Assembly (NCBI GenBank): GCA_018673255.1
Contig: JABHDC010000075.1
Location: 1 to 26,778, forward strand
Origin: Gemmatimonadota bacterium
GTDB taxonomy: Bacteria; Latescibacterota; UBA2968; UBA8231
Length of the DNA stretch: 26,778 nt
Reading direction: 5' to 3'
A model generated the notes under the pieces. That model was not told the DNA's origin. It saw only the letters and a program-made list of their open reading frames with translations, and made no database searches. The stretch's first letter is position 1, and every line of letters begins with the position of its first letter. Below, piece by piece: positions 14,040-23,527 of the stretch. The position numbers were made by a program, and so were the translations under genes.

Positions 14040-15842
14040 ATGAACAGAGTCTTGTGGATCTCTGCATTCCTCGTGCTCGCCGCCCTTGATCCAGTAAGGG
14101 CGGTAGGCGGTGGTGGCGCTGCCTTTCCGCCCCCGCTCGAGACCTACCAGGACAGCCATCTTCAGAGTATTGGTGAGATTCTCGCGCATCGGGTCGCGGC
14201 AGAACCCTTCAATCTGGCGGCGACGCTCATCTTCCTGTTCGCCATCATTCACACATTTCTGACCAGTCGCTTCATGGAGGTCTCCCATCGCTGGGAGCAC
14301 GAACATGAGAAGCTGGTCGCTTCGGGTCAGAGGCCGCGCGGGTCGGTCCATTTCGGCGCCGGGATCTTCCACTTCCTTGGCGAAGTGGAAGCCGTCTTCG
14401 GGATCTGGGTCATCGCTCTGGTCGGTGCCATCGTCGGTTTCCGTGACTGGAACACGGCGATCCACTACCTGACGGACGGCGTCAACTACACGGAGCCCAT
14501 GTTCGTCGGCGTGATCATGATTCTCGCCGCGACCCGTCCAATCCTGAAGGGCGCAGAATTGCTGATGTGGAAGGTGGCCAATCTCTTCGGCGGCAATCTG
14601 TCAGCGTGGTGGCTGACGATTCTCACGATCGGACCGATCCTCGGATCTTTTGTCACCGAGCCCGCCGCGATGACGATCTCCGCCCTCCTGCTGGGCGAGA
14701 AGTTCTATGCTCTCGCGCCGAGTGGGAAATTCAAATACGCCACCCTCGGCCTGTTGTTCGTCAACATCTCCGTGGGTGGTACGCTCACGCATTTCGCTGC
14801 GCCACCTGTACTGATGGTGGCGGCGCCCTGGGGCTGGGATCTGATGCACATGCTCACCAGCTTCGGGTGGAAGGCGGTGATCGGCATCTCGATCGCCAAT
14901 GGGATCTACTTCCTCCACTTTCGTGGCGAACTGGCGCAGTTGCAGGAGAAATACGCCATCGTTCGGATGAAGCGGGTCCTCCAGGGGCGCTTCGTCAATC
15001 GCCGGGATCTGGAGAATGAATTCGAGACCCTCGAAGGGATTCTTGGTGAAGAACTCGGCTTCAACGCTTCCCTCGAGTCCCGGTGTGCCCAGATCAAGAG
15101 GCAGTTGCGCGATGCGATCATGACAAAGATCAATGCCCTCGATGAGAAAGAGCGGCGTTCGATCGATATGGACCTGTTGGAGGAAGCTTTTGAGCAGCGC
15201 TTCGAAGAGATCAGGAATCAGTCGATGCGCAAGACTGTGCCGGGTTTGCTGCCCGCTTCACTGCGGCCGCCCTACCGCGATCCGGACTGGGACCAGCGAG
15301 AGGAGTTTGTGCCCGGGTGGATGATTCTGCTGCACATCGCCTTCATGACCTGGACCGTCGTCAATGCCCACTACCCGGCCCTGTTCATCGGTGGTTTTCT
15401 CTTCTACCTCGGATTCGCCCAGGCGACGGCTTCACATCAGAACCGGCTCGATCTGAAGCCACCCCTCCTGGTGGGTTTCTTCCTGGCAGGACTCGTCATC
15501 CATGGTGGTCTCCAGGGATGGTGGATCGCCCCGGTCCTCGGTTCGCTCGGGGAAGTCCCGCTGATGATGGGGGCGACGGTCCTGACCGCATTCAACGACA
15601 ATGCAGCCATCACCTACCTGAGCACCCTCGTACCCGGTTTCACTGATGCTCTGAAGTATGCAGTCGTTGCCGGTGCCGTGTCGGGTGGTGGTCTGACGGT
15701 CATCGCCAATGCGCCCAATCCCGCCGGGCAGTCCATCCTCAAGCGCTACTTCGAGCACGGCATCTCACCGGCAGGCCTGCTCAAGGGGGCCCTCGTGCCG
15801 ACTTTGATCATGGGCCTGTCGTTCATGTTGCTGCGATTCTGA
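14040..15842 (+). CDS. Putative Na+/H+ antiporter (Na_H_antiport_2-like multi-spanning membrane protein)
   Basis: 600 residues; AGGA lies about 10 nt before the ATG. A signal-like N-terminus (VLWISAFLVLAALDPVRAV) is followed by an N-terminal membrane block with repeated helices, for example FNLAATLIFLFAIIHTFL, VFGIWVIALVGAIVGF and WWLTILTIGPILGSFVTEPA. Next come a roughly 120-residue charged cytoplasmic insert (about residues 300-420) and a second membrane block. The two blocks share similar acidic or Asn-containing motifs (ILGSFVTEPAAMTISALLLG and TVLTAFNDNAAITYLSTLVP), as in inverted-repeat ion transporters. I recognise it as the bacterial 'putative Na+/H+ antiporter' family; transport activity in that family is mostly inferred. 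The gene appears to stand alone. Confidence 0.85.
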   Translation: MNRVLWISAFLVLAALDPVRAVGGGGAAFPPPLETYQDSHLQSIGEILAHRVAAEPFNLAATLIFLFAIIHTFLTSRFMEVSHRWEHEHEKLVASGQRPRGSVHFGAGIFHFLGEVEAVFGIWVIALVGAIVGFRDWNTAIHYLTDGVNYTEPMFVGVIMILAATRPILKGAELLMWKVANLFGGNLSAWWLTILTIGPILGSFVTEPAAMTISALLLGEKFYALAPSGKFKYATLGLLFVNISVGGTLTHFAAPPVLMVAAPWGWDLMHMLTSFGWKAVIGISIANGIYFLHFRGELAQLQEKYAIVRMKRVLQGRFVNRRDLENEFETLEGILGEELGFNASLESRCAQIKRQLRDAIMTKINALDEKERRSIDMDLLEEAFEQRFEEIRNQSMRKTVPGLLPASLRPPYRDPDWDQREEFVPGWMILLHIAFMTWTVVNAHYPALFIGGFLFYLGFAQATASHQNRLDLKPPLLVGFFLAGLVIHGGLQGWWIAPVLGSLGEVPLMMGATVLTAFNDNAAITYLSTLVPGFTDALKYAVVAGAVSGGGLTVIANAPNPAGQSILKRYFEHGISPAGLLKGALVPTLIMGLSFMLLRF

Positions 15843-15929
15843 GGATCAGCGCTGTCTACAAGAGAAGACATGATGCAGTCGAGATCCGGGCACGAACCGA
15901 GTGGACCGAAACTCTGCACGAGACTCGCC

Positions 15930-16349
15930 TTAGGCCCAGACGAATCGCTCTGCCTCCAGGGTGACGACCGGATCAGGCCCCCCTTGGCGGCCTGCATCGT
16001 GCAAAAGGCCGTTGTACCAGACTGTGTTGAGGTGATTTCTCGCGACGACGGCCGCCAGCCACTCCAACTCGCTCTCGTGAATCTCTCCGTCCACATTGGA
16101 CATCTTGAGCCCATCCTTCACGAAGCATCGGGCGATCTGTGTGTCTTCGAAGAGTGGTGGCTCGTCAACCACATGGCGGTTGGTCAGAACGTCGTCGATG
16201 ACCTCCATGCAGAACCCCTTCTCAAAGCCGAACAATGCCCCAACACGCATCATCATCGCCTTCTCTCTCTCTCCCACAAGCCGATCCTTCCGGGTGAGGA
16301 GCAAGAGTCCCTTGAAGTAGAGACTGCGGTCCATCAGTGAAATTCTCAT
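15930..16349 (-). CDS. TerB-like helical protein
   Basis: 139 residues from ATG with AGAGAGG just upstream. The pattern LTRKDRLVGEREKAMMMRVG, a central stretch of helices, then KMSNVDGEIHESELEWLAAV resembles the TerB/DjlA-N-terminal all-helical fold, including the Asp-Gly-x-Ile-x-x-x-Glu signature near the end. TerB-like domains occur in tellurite-resistance operons but also as stand-alone proteins of unknown role, probably sensing membranes or metals. No other ter gene is nearby, so a role in tellurite resistance should not be inferred. No signal peptide is visible. Confidence 0.65.
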   Translation of the reverse strand: MRISLMDRSLYFKGLLLLTRKDRLVGEREKAMMMRVGALFGFEKGFCMEVIDDVLTNRHVVDEPPLFEDTQIARCFVKDGLKMSNVDGEIHESELEWLAAVVARNHLNTVWYNGLLHDAGRQGGPDPVVTLEAERFVWA

Positions 16350-16686
16350 CGGCCTCTCTTGCTATCCCACAGGTCACAAGGATCACTGAACCAGTCGGAG
16401 AAGATAACCGATATCGCTCGCCGTGAGAGGCCCGTGTCGATTGCTGAGCCGGCCATCTGCGCACAGACGGGGTGCATCGTGGTGGCATGAGATACCTCGA
16501 CACCGAGCGGCCGCTGACTGCATCGAACATGGAGTTGGGTGCGATCGATCCATGGCGGATCGGTTCAGTATCTGGATCAGCATGTACGATGGGGCCATCA
16601 TCGACCTCGCAGACTGGTCCTACCGATGGAAGCCGCTATACTGGTCTCTGTGAACCCTCTTCAGTCAGTAAGAAGGCGATGAACCC
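16350..16686. other. 337-base divergent intergenic region
   Basis: No credible gene. It should contain promoters for the TerB-like gene (minus) and the DUF547 gene (plus). A TATACT at 16637-16642 is a fair -10 for the plus strand, about 45 nt before the ATG, but no good -35 accompanies it. The short frame from 16472 runs into the next gene and lacks a ribosome site. Confidence 0.45.
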
Positions 16687-17499
16687 ATGCGTAGAATTCT
16701 GTTGCACATCTTCCTGTTGTGCGCCGGGGTGACGGTACTGCCGGCGCAACCATTTTCGCATGCCCTCTTCGACGGGGTTGTCAGCACGCGCGTGGATTCC
16801 GCAGGGCTGGTGGACTATGCCGCGATCAAGGCACACCCTGAGTCGCTGGCTGCCTATATCGACAGCCTCGCCGAGACCAGTCCACTGAATCGACCGGAGA
16901 GATTCGCCGACAGGCCTGACGAATTGGCCTACTGGATGAATGCGTACAATGCGTTCGTGCTCTGGGGCGTGGTCGAGGCGTATCCTGTGCAGAGTGTGAA
17001 GGACATCGGCCTTCTCAGCGGGTTCTTCAACCGGCACAAGTTCCGCGCCGGTCATCAGGAACTCACGCTCAACCACATTGAGAACAAGATCATCCGTCCC
17101 GTGTATCAGGAGCCCAGAATTCACTTCGCCATCAACTGTGGTGCGTTCAGTTGCCCCTCCCTCGCGCCACGGGCCTACAAGGGGGCAACCCTGGAGGCGC
17201 AACTGGAACAGGCGGTCGTGCGCTTTGCCCACGATGCAAAACACGTACGCCTTACCCCGGACGGTGAACTGCACCTGTCCAAGATCCTCGACTGGTATGG
17301 TCAGGACTTCATCGATTGGTTTCCGGCTGATCAGCCGACCGCCGCCGCAGAGCCCACCCTCATCGACTACCTGATCCCTTACCTGCCAGTCGAGATGGCT
17401 GCCCATCTGCGGCAGCACCCCGACATACGCATTGTGTACAACGGCTACGATTGGGCCCTGAACGGTCAGGGGGCGAGCCCCGACTCTCAGACGCAGTGA
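16687..17499 (+). CDS. DUF547 family protein, exported
   Basis: 270 residues. Residues 1-20 are a signal peptide (RRILLHIFLLCAGVTVLPAQ). The body shows the DUF547 hallmarks: VDYAAIKAHPESLAAYI, ELAYWMNAYNAFVLW and FAINCGAFSCPSLAPRAY, the latter holding the paired Cys, then LHLSKILDWYGQDF. The fold has papain/NlpC-like character in some relatives, but the function is unproven. It stands alone on this strand and converges on the sialidase-like gene 12 nt away. Confidence 0.9.
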   Translation: MRRILLHIFLLCAGVTVLPAQPFSHALFDGVVSTRVDSAGLVDYAAIKAHPESLAAYIDSLAETSPLNRPERFADRPDELAYWMNAYNAFVLWGVVEAYPVQSVKDIGLLSGFFNRHKFRAGHQELTLNHIENKIIRPVYQEPRIHFAINCGAFSCPSLAPRAYKGATLEAQLEQAVVRFAHDAKHVRLTPDGELHLSKILDWYGQDFIDWFPADQPTAAAEPTLIDYLIPYLPVEMAAHLRQHPDIRIVYNGYDWALNGQGASPDSQTQ

Positions 17500-17511
17500 C
17501 CGCGCCCCTGA

Positions 17512-18576
17512 TCAGGACCCGCTCAGAACCCAGTCGAGATTGAAGGTCGCCAGAGAGATCTTGTGGTGATCGATGTCGCATTTGATGTTGGCGCTCAGAC
17601 CCCGCTCATAGGTCAGGTAAATGTTCCCCAGCGTATCGGCGGCGAGGGATGAATAGGCGCTCGGTCCCGGGTACACGAGACGCTTCACCGGCCAGGTCCT
17701 GGCTCCGTCAAAGCTCGCCCATACGGTCATGCAGATCCGCGTACCGCCGGGATTATCAGGTGTGCTGAAGAGAAGTACATCCTTGCCATTGGTGGTCTCG
17801 AGGGGGAGCCGGACGAGCCCTGCGTTGCAACCATAGCTGGGTTTCGTCCCGTATTTGAAGTAGAACGGCTCTCCCACCTCCCTGAGGGTCTCACATGCCT
17901 GCCAATCAACCCATCGATGGCCGCCATCATGGCTCCACGAGATGAGTCGCTTCCCATCTACGGCCATGTGGCATCGAGAGTTGTAGTAGACCCGACCATC
18001 TGACAACTCAGCCAGCGTACCCTCTCCCGTCCCACTCTGCACGGGTTCACCGACCTGCCAGGAACGGCCATGGTCATCGCTGTAGAGTGAGGGGTTGTAG
18101 TTGTAGCACCAGTATTCCTGATCGTTGCTGGCCACCGGGGGCTGAACACGAACCGGCATGAGCAGGCGGCCATTGTGCTCGCCATGTTTCAGCGTGACCC
18201 CCGATTCGGAACAGGTCCCTTCCGCCGGACAGCTGCCTTCGGCCCCGTGTCCGGCAAGATTCGGCTGCACATCGATCTCTTCCAGTTTCCACGACCTACC
18301 GCTGTCGTCACTACGCAACAGGGCACTCTCGCGCGGGCGCACGAGTAGGATGTCACCCGTCGCCTCATCGACGACCACATTTCCGCCAGCTTCCAGTTGT
18401 TGAATCGGCCCCCAGGAGGTGCCCTGGTCTTCACTTCGTCTCAGCTGCCGACAGTTGTGATTGAAAGCCAGGATGGTGCCGTCGGCAGCCACCTCGATTT
18501 TCGGTATGCGAATCCCGTTGGCGCTGTCGAAGATGTCCTGCACCGTGAATGATCCTGCACCACTTCCAGCTGACAT
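17512..18576 (-). CDS. Sialidase-like BNR/Asp-box beta-propeller protein
   Basis: 354 residues. The six-bladed propeller of sialidases is marked by an early RIP motif (R23-I-P25 in GIRIPKIEVA) and Asp-box repeats: SEDQGTSW 48-55, SDDSGRSW 89-96, SDDHGRSW 166-173, SHDGGHRW 215-222 and SFDGARTW 288-295. Candidate catalytic residues are the arginine triad (Arg24, one near 201, Arg280), Glu190 in TLAELSDGR, and Tyr309/Glu324 (PSAYSSLA, LTYER). It may cleave sialic-acid-like sugars, but in environmental bacteria many such proteins act on other glycans. Oddly, it has no signal peptide. The start has only a weak GGAT site. A GH28-like gene lies 188 nt upstream on the same strand. Confidence 0.82.
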   Translation of the reverse strand: MSAGSGAGSFTVQDIFDSANGIRIPKIEVAADGTILAFNHNCRQLRRSEDQGTSWGPIQQLEAGGNVVVDEATGDILLVRPRESALLRSDDSGRSWKLEEIDVQPNLAGHGAEGSCPAEGTCSESGVTLKHGEHNGRLLMPVRVQPPVASNDQEYWCYNYNPSLYSDDHGRSWQVGEPVQSGTGEGTLAELSDGRVYYNSRCHMAVDGKRLISWSHDGGHRWVDWQACETLREVGEPFYFKYGTKPSYGCNAGLVRLPLETTNGKDVLLFSTPDNPGGTRICMTVWASFDGARTWPVKRLVYPGPSAYSSLAADTLGNIYLTYERGLSANIKCDIDHHKISLATFNLDWVLSGS

Positions 18577-18764
18577 GGGTCTATCCAGTTCGTTCGAGTC
18601 CAGAGCTCTTCCGGATCAGGCGTGGGGTCGGATCATGGGTCACAGGTGCTGCTCGCCTGACATGTCACGATGTATCAGGACGGGCACGATGGTCAAGGTG
18701 AGAGTATGCCCGACACCTTGAGACCCGAGCGGACCATGTTGGCGTATGCCTGCTGTTGCCGCTC

Positions 18765-20306
18765 TTACTGCGGCTCGACGGCGTCGACGACTGCGTCGGC
18801 AGGCACATCAGCCGTGGTGCGACAGGGCGTTGCAGCGCGGTCCAGGCGATTGTCGACGAGCCGCACTGCTCGTGTCCGCTCCCCTTCGATATGCAGGAAG
18901 GTCTGCGTCCCTTCAGCTGCGTCGCACTGCCTGAGGTTGGCGCGCTTTACCTGCGTCAACGTCACCGCGGCGTGGGCCGGTGCTGCCGGCGGTGACGAGG
19001 CACGGATGCCGGAGAGCGTCAGGTCATCAACGTCATCCAGGTGCAGGGCGCTGCCCCACTGATCCGACGGCACGTCCTCCCATACGACCTCGATGTCTTC
19101 CAGTCGCAGGTCGCGTACGTGTCGGAAGGTGAGGGCCGGTCCGGGCGTCTCGTAGACTCCCTCCGGGTCGGCGGCAACGGTGAGCTGCACACCCTTCATC
19201 GTGATCCCCGACAGGTTGCTGTCAGCGTGGCCGCAGCACACGCTCGGGCTGCAGCCGCGGGCGATGACGTTCTCGATGCGCACGTTGCGGATGCTGCCCG
19301 GCGGCGGCTCCTCCGGCCAGTCCGCCTCCGGGTGGATCTCGCTGCGCTGAATGACGCGAAAATGGAATGGATCGCCGTCGCCCCACCAGAACCAGTCGTG
19401 GCGCCGGCACTCGATGGTCATGTTCGAGATGACCACGTCGGACACGTAGCCGCCGTCGAACTCCATGAAGGCGATGCCCCGGTTCGAGTCGCTGATGATG
19501 CAGTTGTCGATGGTTACGTTGCGCACGCAGTTCTTGATGCCGTCGCAGAACTTCAGCGCACTCGATGACGAACTCAGGCGGCAGTTCGTCACCGTGATGT
19601 TCTCACACGGCAGCGCCGGCCCGTATACCTCTGAGGAGTAGAAGACCAGCGCATCGTCACCGGTGTCGATCGTGCAGTTCGAGATCCGCACGTCCTTGCA
19701 GCCATCCGGGTCGATGCCGTCGGACCAGACACCGGCCTCACGGCTGCTGTGCACGTAGACGTTGTCGATCGTCAACCGTTCGCAAGCGTATGGATGCATC
19801 GCCCACGATGGTGAGTCGAGGAACGACACATCGCGGATCAGCACATCCTTGCAGCGCTTCAGTAACAGCAGGTTGCCGATGCTGTCTGCTGTGGGAAAGG
19901 CGCGCATCAGTGGTTTTCCTGCCGCCTCCATGCGCCGCTGGTTGTCGGCGATGTACTGGTCGTCGTGGTCGCTCAGGCGCCACTCGTATGTGGCCTGCCC
20001 GTCGATGACGCCGCGTCCCTCGATGCTGATATGCTGCAGGTCTTCGCCGTAGAGCAGCGCCTTCATCTCCCAGGCGTCCGGGTCCTTCGACGAGAACAGG
20101 GTCGCCCCCGCCTCCAGGTAGAGTCGTGTGTGGCTGCGCAGATGAATCGTCGCCGTCGTATAGGCCCCCGGCGGGAAATAGACGACCCCACCACCGGCGT
20201 CCCCGCAGGCGTCCATTGCCGCCTGGATCGCCGCCTGCGCATTCTGTGCCTTGTCGCCCGAGGCGCCGAAGGCGATTACATCGAAGGTGCCGCTCGCTCT
20301 GGTCAC
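18765..20306 (-). CDS. GH28/polygalacturonase-like right-handed beta-helix protein
   Basis: 513 residues from GTG. An N-terminal pectate-lyase-superfamily segment (FDVIAFGASGDKAQNAQAAI, then GGGVVYFPPGAYTT) leads into a long beta-helix with repeats such as NVYVHSS, NCTIDTGDDAL, NCRLSSSSSALKF and NCIISDSNRGIAF. Acidic residues match the GH28 catalytic set: Asp196 in SDGID and Asp217/Asp218 in TGDD. The usual Gly-His-Gly motif is replaced by SSSSALK, as in many distant GH28-like proteins, so polygalacturonase activity is doubtful. Cleavage or binding of another uronic-acid polysaccharide is possible. There is no signal peptide, as for the neighbouring sialidase-like protein. Confidence 0.85.
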   Translation of the reverse strand: MTRASGTFDVIAFGASGDKAQNAQAAIQAAMDACGDAGGGVVYFPPGAYTTATIHLRSHTRLYLEAGATLFSSKDPDAWEMKALLYGEDLQHISIEGRGVIDGQATYEWRLSDHDDQYIADNQRRMEAAGKPLMRAFPTADSIGNLLLLKRCKDVLIRDVSFLDSPSWAMHPYACERLTIDNVYVHSSREAGVWSDGIDPDGCKDVRISNCTIDTGDDALVFYSSEVYGPALPCENITVTNCRLSSSSSALKFCDGIKNCVRNVTIDNCIISDSNRGIAFMEFDGGYVSDVVISNMTIECRRHDWFWWGDGDPFHFRVIQRSEIHPEADWPEEPPPGSIRNVRIENVIARGCSPSVCCGHADSNLSGITMKGVQLTVAADPEGVYETPGPALTFRHVRDLRLEDIEVVWEDVPSDQWGSALHLDDVDDLTLSGIRASSPPAAPAHAAVTLTQVKRANLRQCDAAEGTQTFLHIEGERTRAVRLVDNRLDRAATPCRTTADVPADAVVDAVEPQ

Positions 20307-20351
20307 GTCAGGGGGTCTCTCTGCAGTCGTGCAAGGGTTGCGTACAACAAG

Positions 20352-20364
20352 GATCGATCGATCG
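20352..20364. repeat. Short GATC tandem repeat
   Basis: GATCGATCGATCG upstream of the GH28-like gene, within its 281-base gene-free leader. It is a minor simple repeat. I see no clear promoter, and no gene in 20307-20587. Confidence 0.4.
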
Positions 20365-20587
20365 GTTTCGACACGAAGTCGACAGGTTCAGGCCATCGGC
20401 GGGTGAAGTGGGGTGGACAGCGGGTTTGGTTGCAGTCTCCAGCTCGACCTCTGATTTCCTGGCGAAAGAGTGCACGTGACCGACTGATGTCCGATCGCGC
20501 GCAGGGAGGAAACGAATACTACTCCCCCTCACCAACTGGCGAAACAGCTGATCAGGTCATCATCGGTGCTGTGTGGAAGATGTGGTC

Positions 20588-23245
20588 CTACCGAAGCAGC
20601 ATCAGCTTCCGCGTCACTGCCTGTCCGTCGCCCGTTTCCAACCGGTACAGATACATGCCACTGGCCAATGCGCGATCGTCGTCATCTCGACCATGCCACT
20701 GCAGAGTGTGGGTTCCCGCCTGTCGGGGCTCCCTCAACAGGGTCGACACTTGCTGACCTGCCAGGTCGTAGATCTGCAGAAGCACCTCTCCTCTGTGCGG
20801 TAGATCGAAGTGGATCGTCGTACTGCTGTTGAAGGGGTTCGGGTAGTTCTGAGACAGTGTGAAAGCTTCGGGAACGGCTGTGCTCAGGTCTTCGGTGACA
20901 GCAGTAGGCACCGGCCCAGGCTGCGCCACGAGGAGCGACCGCTTTCCCAGAGCTCGAGTCAACGTGCCGGCATAAGAAATCGTCTCGCTGGACACCATCT
21001 CGCTCCTGTGATCATAGATCCTGATGCTCACCGGGTCCCCGATCGTGACCGGCAGATTGAAGGATAGATCCGTCCTGTCGTAGGCCAGTGCCACGAGTTG
21101 TCTGCCGCCACGCATCTGTACTGCCGCGGGAGCGGCCAGGGGTGGGGTCGCCGACATGGCTTCGGCGATCGCCCTTGTCAGGATGAAGGTGAAAGCCTCA
21201 CTGTGCAACTGGTTGATCGTCCACAGAAAGCGGTCGGAGTTGTCGCCGACGAGATAGGCAACCGTGTGTTGATCGGTGGCGGTGACATTACCCATATCAT
21301 CGATGGTATGGGCCAGCATCGGCCCGTCAGCGATGATCATGTCCGCGGCTACCTCACTGCTGCCAACGATGTTTGCCGCCTGTCCAAGGCCGTCGTCGAG
21401 GAAGGCAGGCAGCTTGACGGTAAAGCCCATGACCTGGCCAGCATCCGGTGTGATCGGCACTTTGGTCGGTCGACCGCTGGCAGCGGCGACCTCCTCCAGG
21501 TCAGCATCGACCACGCGGCTCGACACGAGAGAGGTCTGCTCCTCGGTACCGGCCAGTTCCTCGTTCTTGAAGGCAAAGACATCCGGCATACCGAATCTTG
21601 AACGGATGGTCTTCCAGCGGGTCGTGCTTGGAATCCCGAGAACCGGGTGGAGGAACACGGGACCACCGTGCACGGCAGTGTCAAGCAGGCTGGCCAGATC
21701 TGCAGGAAGGTCCTGGGCCGTCGTCCAGTATGGGGCCCCCATGTCGCCGTCATCACCATTGGTCTCATTGCCCCCCGCAGTGATGATGTAGGTGAGTGAT
21801 ACGGTGCCTTCGGTCCAGGGCGTGTTCTGGGTCAATACCGTCTGTAGTCCCGCCGCTTCCAGCCCGTCATTCACCAGGGGGATGACGTGCAGGCTGATGA
21901 GCTCGAGATACTCCTCCGTATCCATGCCGTCATCGTCGGTGAAGGACGGCACATCGATGATGATGTTGGCTACAGGCAGTGGGGGGGGACGATACGTGTG
22001 CTCCCCCAGCCGGGCCGATATCCGACCAGGCAGATCTACGTCCATGGCGGCCGCAACGGAGGGCTGCAGGTCGGCACTGATCAGGATCAGATCGGGGTCC
22101 TGTGTGAGTGTTCCGTACAGGGCAAGGTTGCGCCAGAAATCGGTCGCGCAGTTCTCCACGACGGTACCGTCGGGGCGTCGTGGGATTTCATTGTCGATCC
22201 AGTTCTCATCCTCTGGCCGAGTCTCGCTGTAGAGATCGAACTCGTTCAGTGACCGATCGCAGGGATGCGGATTGTAGGCCCCCACGACCAATGAGGTCTG
22301 AACGGGTGTCGACCGTCCCCGCGCGCGGGCATAGATGTCCCCGTTGGTCATGGCCAACTGGCCGTCGTAGGTGTGCAGATAGGTATAGGTCAACAGGTCG
22401 CCCGGCACGGTGGGATAGGGGCTGTAGTAGTAGCCGACCCAGACGCTTCCCAGACCCGGACCCGTGTGCCAGTAGTCGATTCCCGCGTTGCTGAGTCTGT
22501 CAGCGATCATGTGGTCGTACTCGGAGCTGTATGCCTCAGCCGACACAGCATCCGGTCCAAGGGCGATTACCTCATCGATGAATGTGCCCAACTGTTCCAA
22601 GGTGGGTGCTGGCAGGTCTTCGGCGACGGCAAGGGTGGTCTCCGAATCGCCGCCGATGCCGCTGCCTTCGGCGCGGTTGATGACGTGAGCCAGCGCTTCC
22701 ACGTTGAAGGAAACCTTCAGACCTCTGGCATGAGCCTTCTGGATGATCAGTGGTGCCGCGTCCGTCGCCAAGGTATAGCGCTTCTTCGCCATCGCTTCAT
22801 CTACCACCAACTCGTCGTCATGATCGTATTGCGAATCGTAGTCGAAACCCGCATGGACGAGACCGGCCAGGGTCGGGCTGTTGAACCAGATCACCCCACC
22901 ACCTTCTACCAGGGCGAAATCCACCCACTCGATGCCCTTGGCCATGAGAAGATCCAGGTTGGCGTCGAGTAGAACGTCCAGGGCGGGTGCATCTCCCGTC
23001 CCCAGGTAGGCAAGTTCCGGGATGGGCATGGTGCCGAATTCGCGCTCCATATCAACTTCATAGGCAGCCGCCCCTGCCGTGAGGTCGTTGAGCAGAGGGT
23101 CGATGGTGGAAAGGACCGTCGGTGTCGCCGCGACGCACACGGGCAGAGACAGGAGGGAGAAGGTCAGTGCAAGAATGAGGCAGTGACGAGACACTGCATG
23201 GCTCAGGGATGATGAAATGGGCCATGTGATCGGTCTGCGATGCAT
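20588..23245 (-). CDS. Large secreted protein of unknown function with C-terminal FlgD-like/type IX-style domain
   Basis: About 885 residues. I chose the ATG at 23245 because a signal peptide follows directly (HCLILALTFSLLSLPVCVAA). An ATG six codons earlier is possible, and the open frame further upstream is not protein-like. The first ~300 residues look like a TIM-barrel glycosidase-like domain (MAKGIEWVDFALVEG, KAHARGLKVSFNVEALAH, GPDAVSAEAYSSEYDHM). Next comes an alpha/beta domain (ANIIIDVPSFTDDDGMDTEE, then SLTYIITAGGNETNGDDGD) with Asp/Glu-rich strands. A beta-sandwich and a FlgD-type Ig-like tail of about 90 residues (LSQNYPNPFNSSTTIHFDLP, IYDLAGQQVSTLL, ALASGMYLYRLETG, KLMLLR) end the protein. 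The tail is typical of cell-surface or secreted proteins of FCB bacteria. I recognise no catalytic motif. Confidence 0.8.
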   Translation of the reverse strand: MHRRPITWPISSSLSHAVSRHCLILALTFSLLSLPVCVAATPTVLSTIDPLLNDLTAGAAAYEVDMEREFGTMPIPELAYLGTGDAPALDVLLDANLDLLMAKGIEWVDFALVEGGGVIWFNSPTLAGLVHAGFDYDSQYDHDDELVVDEAMAKKRYTLATDAAPLIIQKAHARGLKVSFNVEALAHVINRAEGSGIGGDSETTLAVAEDLPAPTLEQLGTFIDEVIALGPDAVSAEAYSSEYDHMIADRLSNAGIDYWHTGPGLGSVWVGYYYSPYPTVPGDLLTYTYLHTYDGQLAMTNGDIYARARGRSTPVQTSLVVGAYNPHPCDRSLNEFDLYSETRPEDENWIDNEIPRRPDGTVVENCATDFWRNLALYGTLTQDPDLILISADLQPSVAAAMDVDLPGRISARLGEHTYRPPPLPVANIIIDVPSFTDDDGMDTEEYLELISLHVIPLVNDGLEAAGLQTVLTQNTPWTEGTVSLTYIITAGGNETNGDDGDMGAPYWTTAQDLPADLASLLDTAVHGGPVFLHPVLGIPSTTRWKTIRSRFGMPDVFAFKNEELAGTEEQTSLVSSRVVDADLEEVAAASGRPTKVPITPDAGQVMGFTVKLPAFLDDGLGQAANIVGSSEVAADMIIADGPMLAHTIDDMGNVTATDQHTVAYLVGDNSDRFLWTINQLHSEAFTFILTRAIAEAMSATPPLAAPAAVQMRGGRQLVALAYDRTDLSFNLPVTIGDPVSIRIYDHRSEMVSSETISYAGTLTRALGKRSLLVAQPGPVPTAVTEDLSTAVPEAFTLSQNYPNPFNSSTTIHFDLPHRGEVLLQIYDLAGQQVSTLLREPRQAGTHTLQWHGRDDDDRALASGMYLYRLETGDGQAVTRKLMLLR

Positions 23246-23454
23246 TGGATCCACTTTCTCCATGGTCTTCACAGCGACTGAATAAGGGATGCATGAAGGG
23301 CCGGCCAGCAGTCGGTCAAATGATCGCGGGCATCCGTGGCTTGAACGCCGCCACACAGAAGCGCATCGGGTGGCGACGGTCAATATCCGTGACTGGGAGT
23401 GGACTCCGAGACCGTCGTTGGACCTCAAGGGGGAGCCCCGCGGTATCTCACGCT

Positions 23455-23483
23455 TTGACAACGGGCCCAACCTCAGTCAAAAT
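23455..23483 (+). promoter_or_regulatory. Candidate sigma-70-type promoter for the D-serine dehydratase-type gene
   Basis: TTGACA at 23455-23460, a 17-nt spacer, then CAAAAT at 23478-23483 (4 of 6 to TATAAT). Transcription would begin near 23490, leaving about 38 nt before the ATG at 23528, with AGGAGGG close by. This is the best-formed promoter I found. Confidence 0.5.
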
Positions 23484-23527
23484 TTGGGGCTCACCGCACG
23501 CGCAGAACTGGCTCAGGAGGGTGTAGC

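Noticed and set aside
15930..16349. Tellurite-resistance locus
   Set aside because: Only a lone TerB-like domain is present, with no terC, terD or other partner genes.
16472..16732. Short plus-strand frame upstream of the DUF547 gene
   Set aside because: It overlaps the DUF547 start and signal peptide in another frame and has no ribosome site or recognisable sequence.
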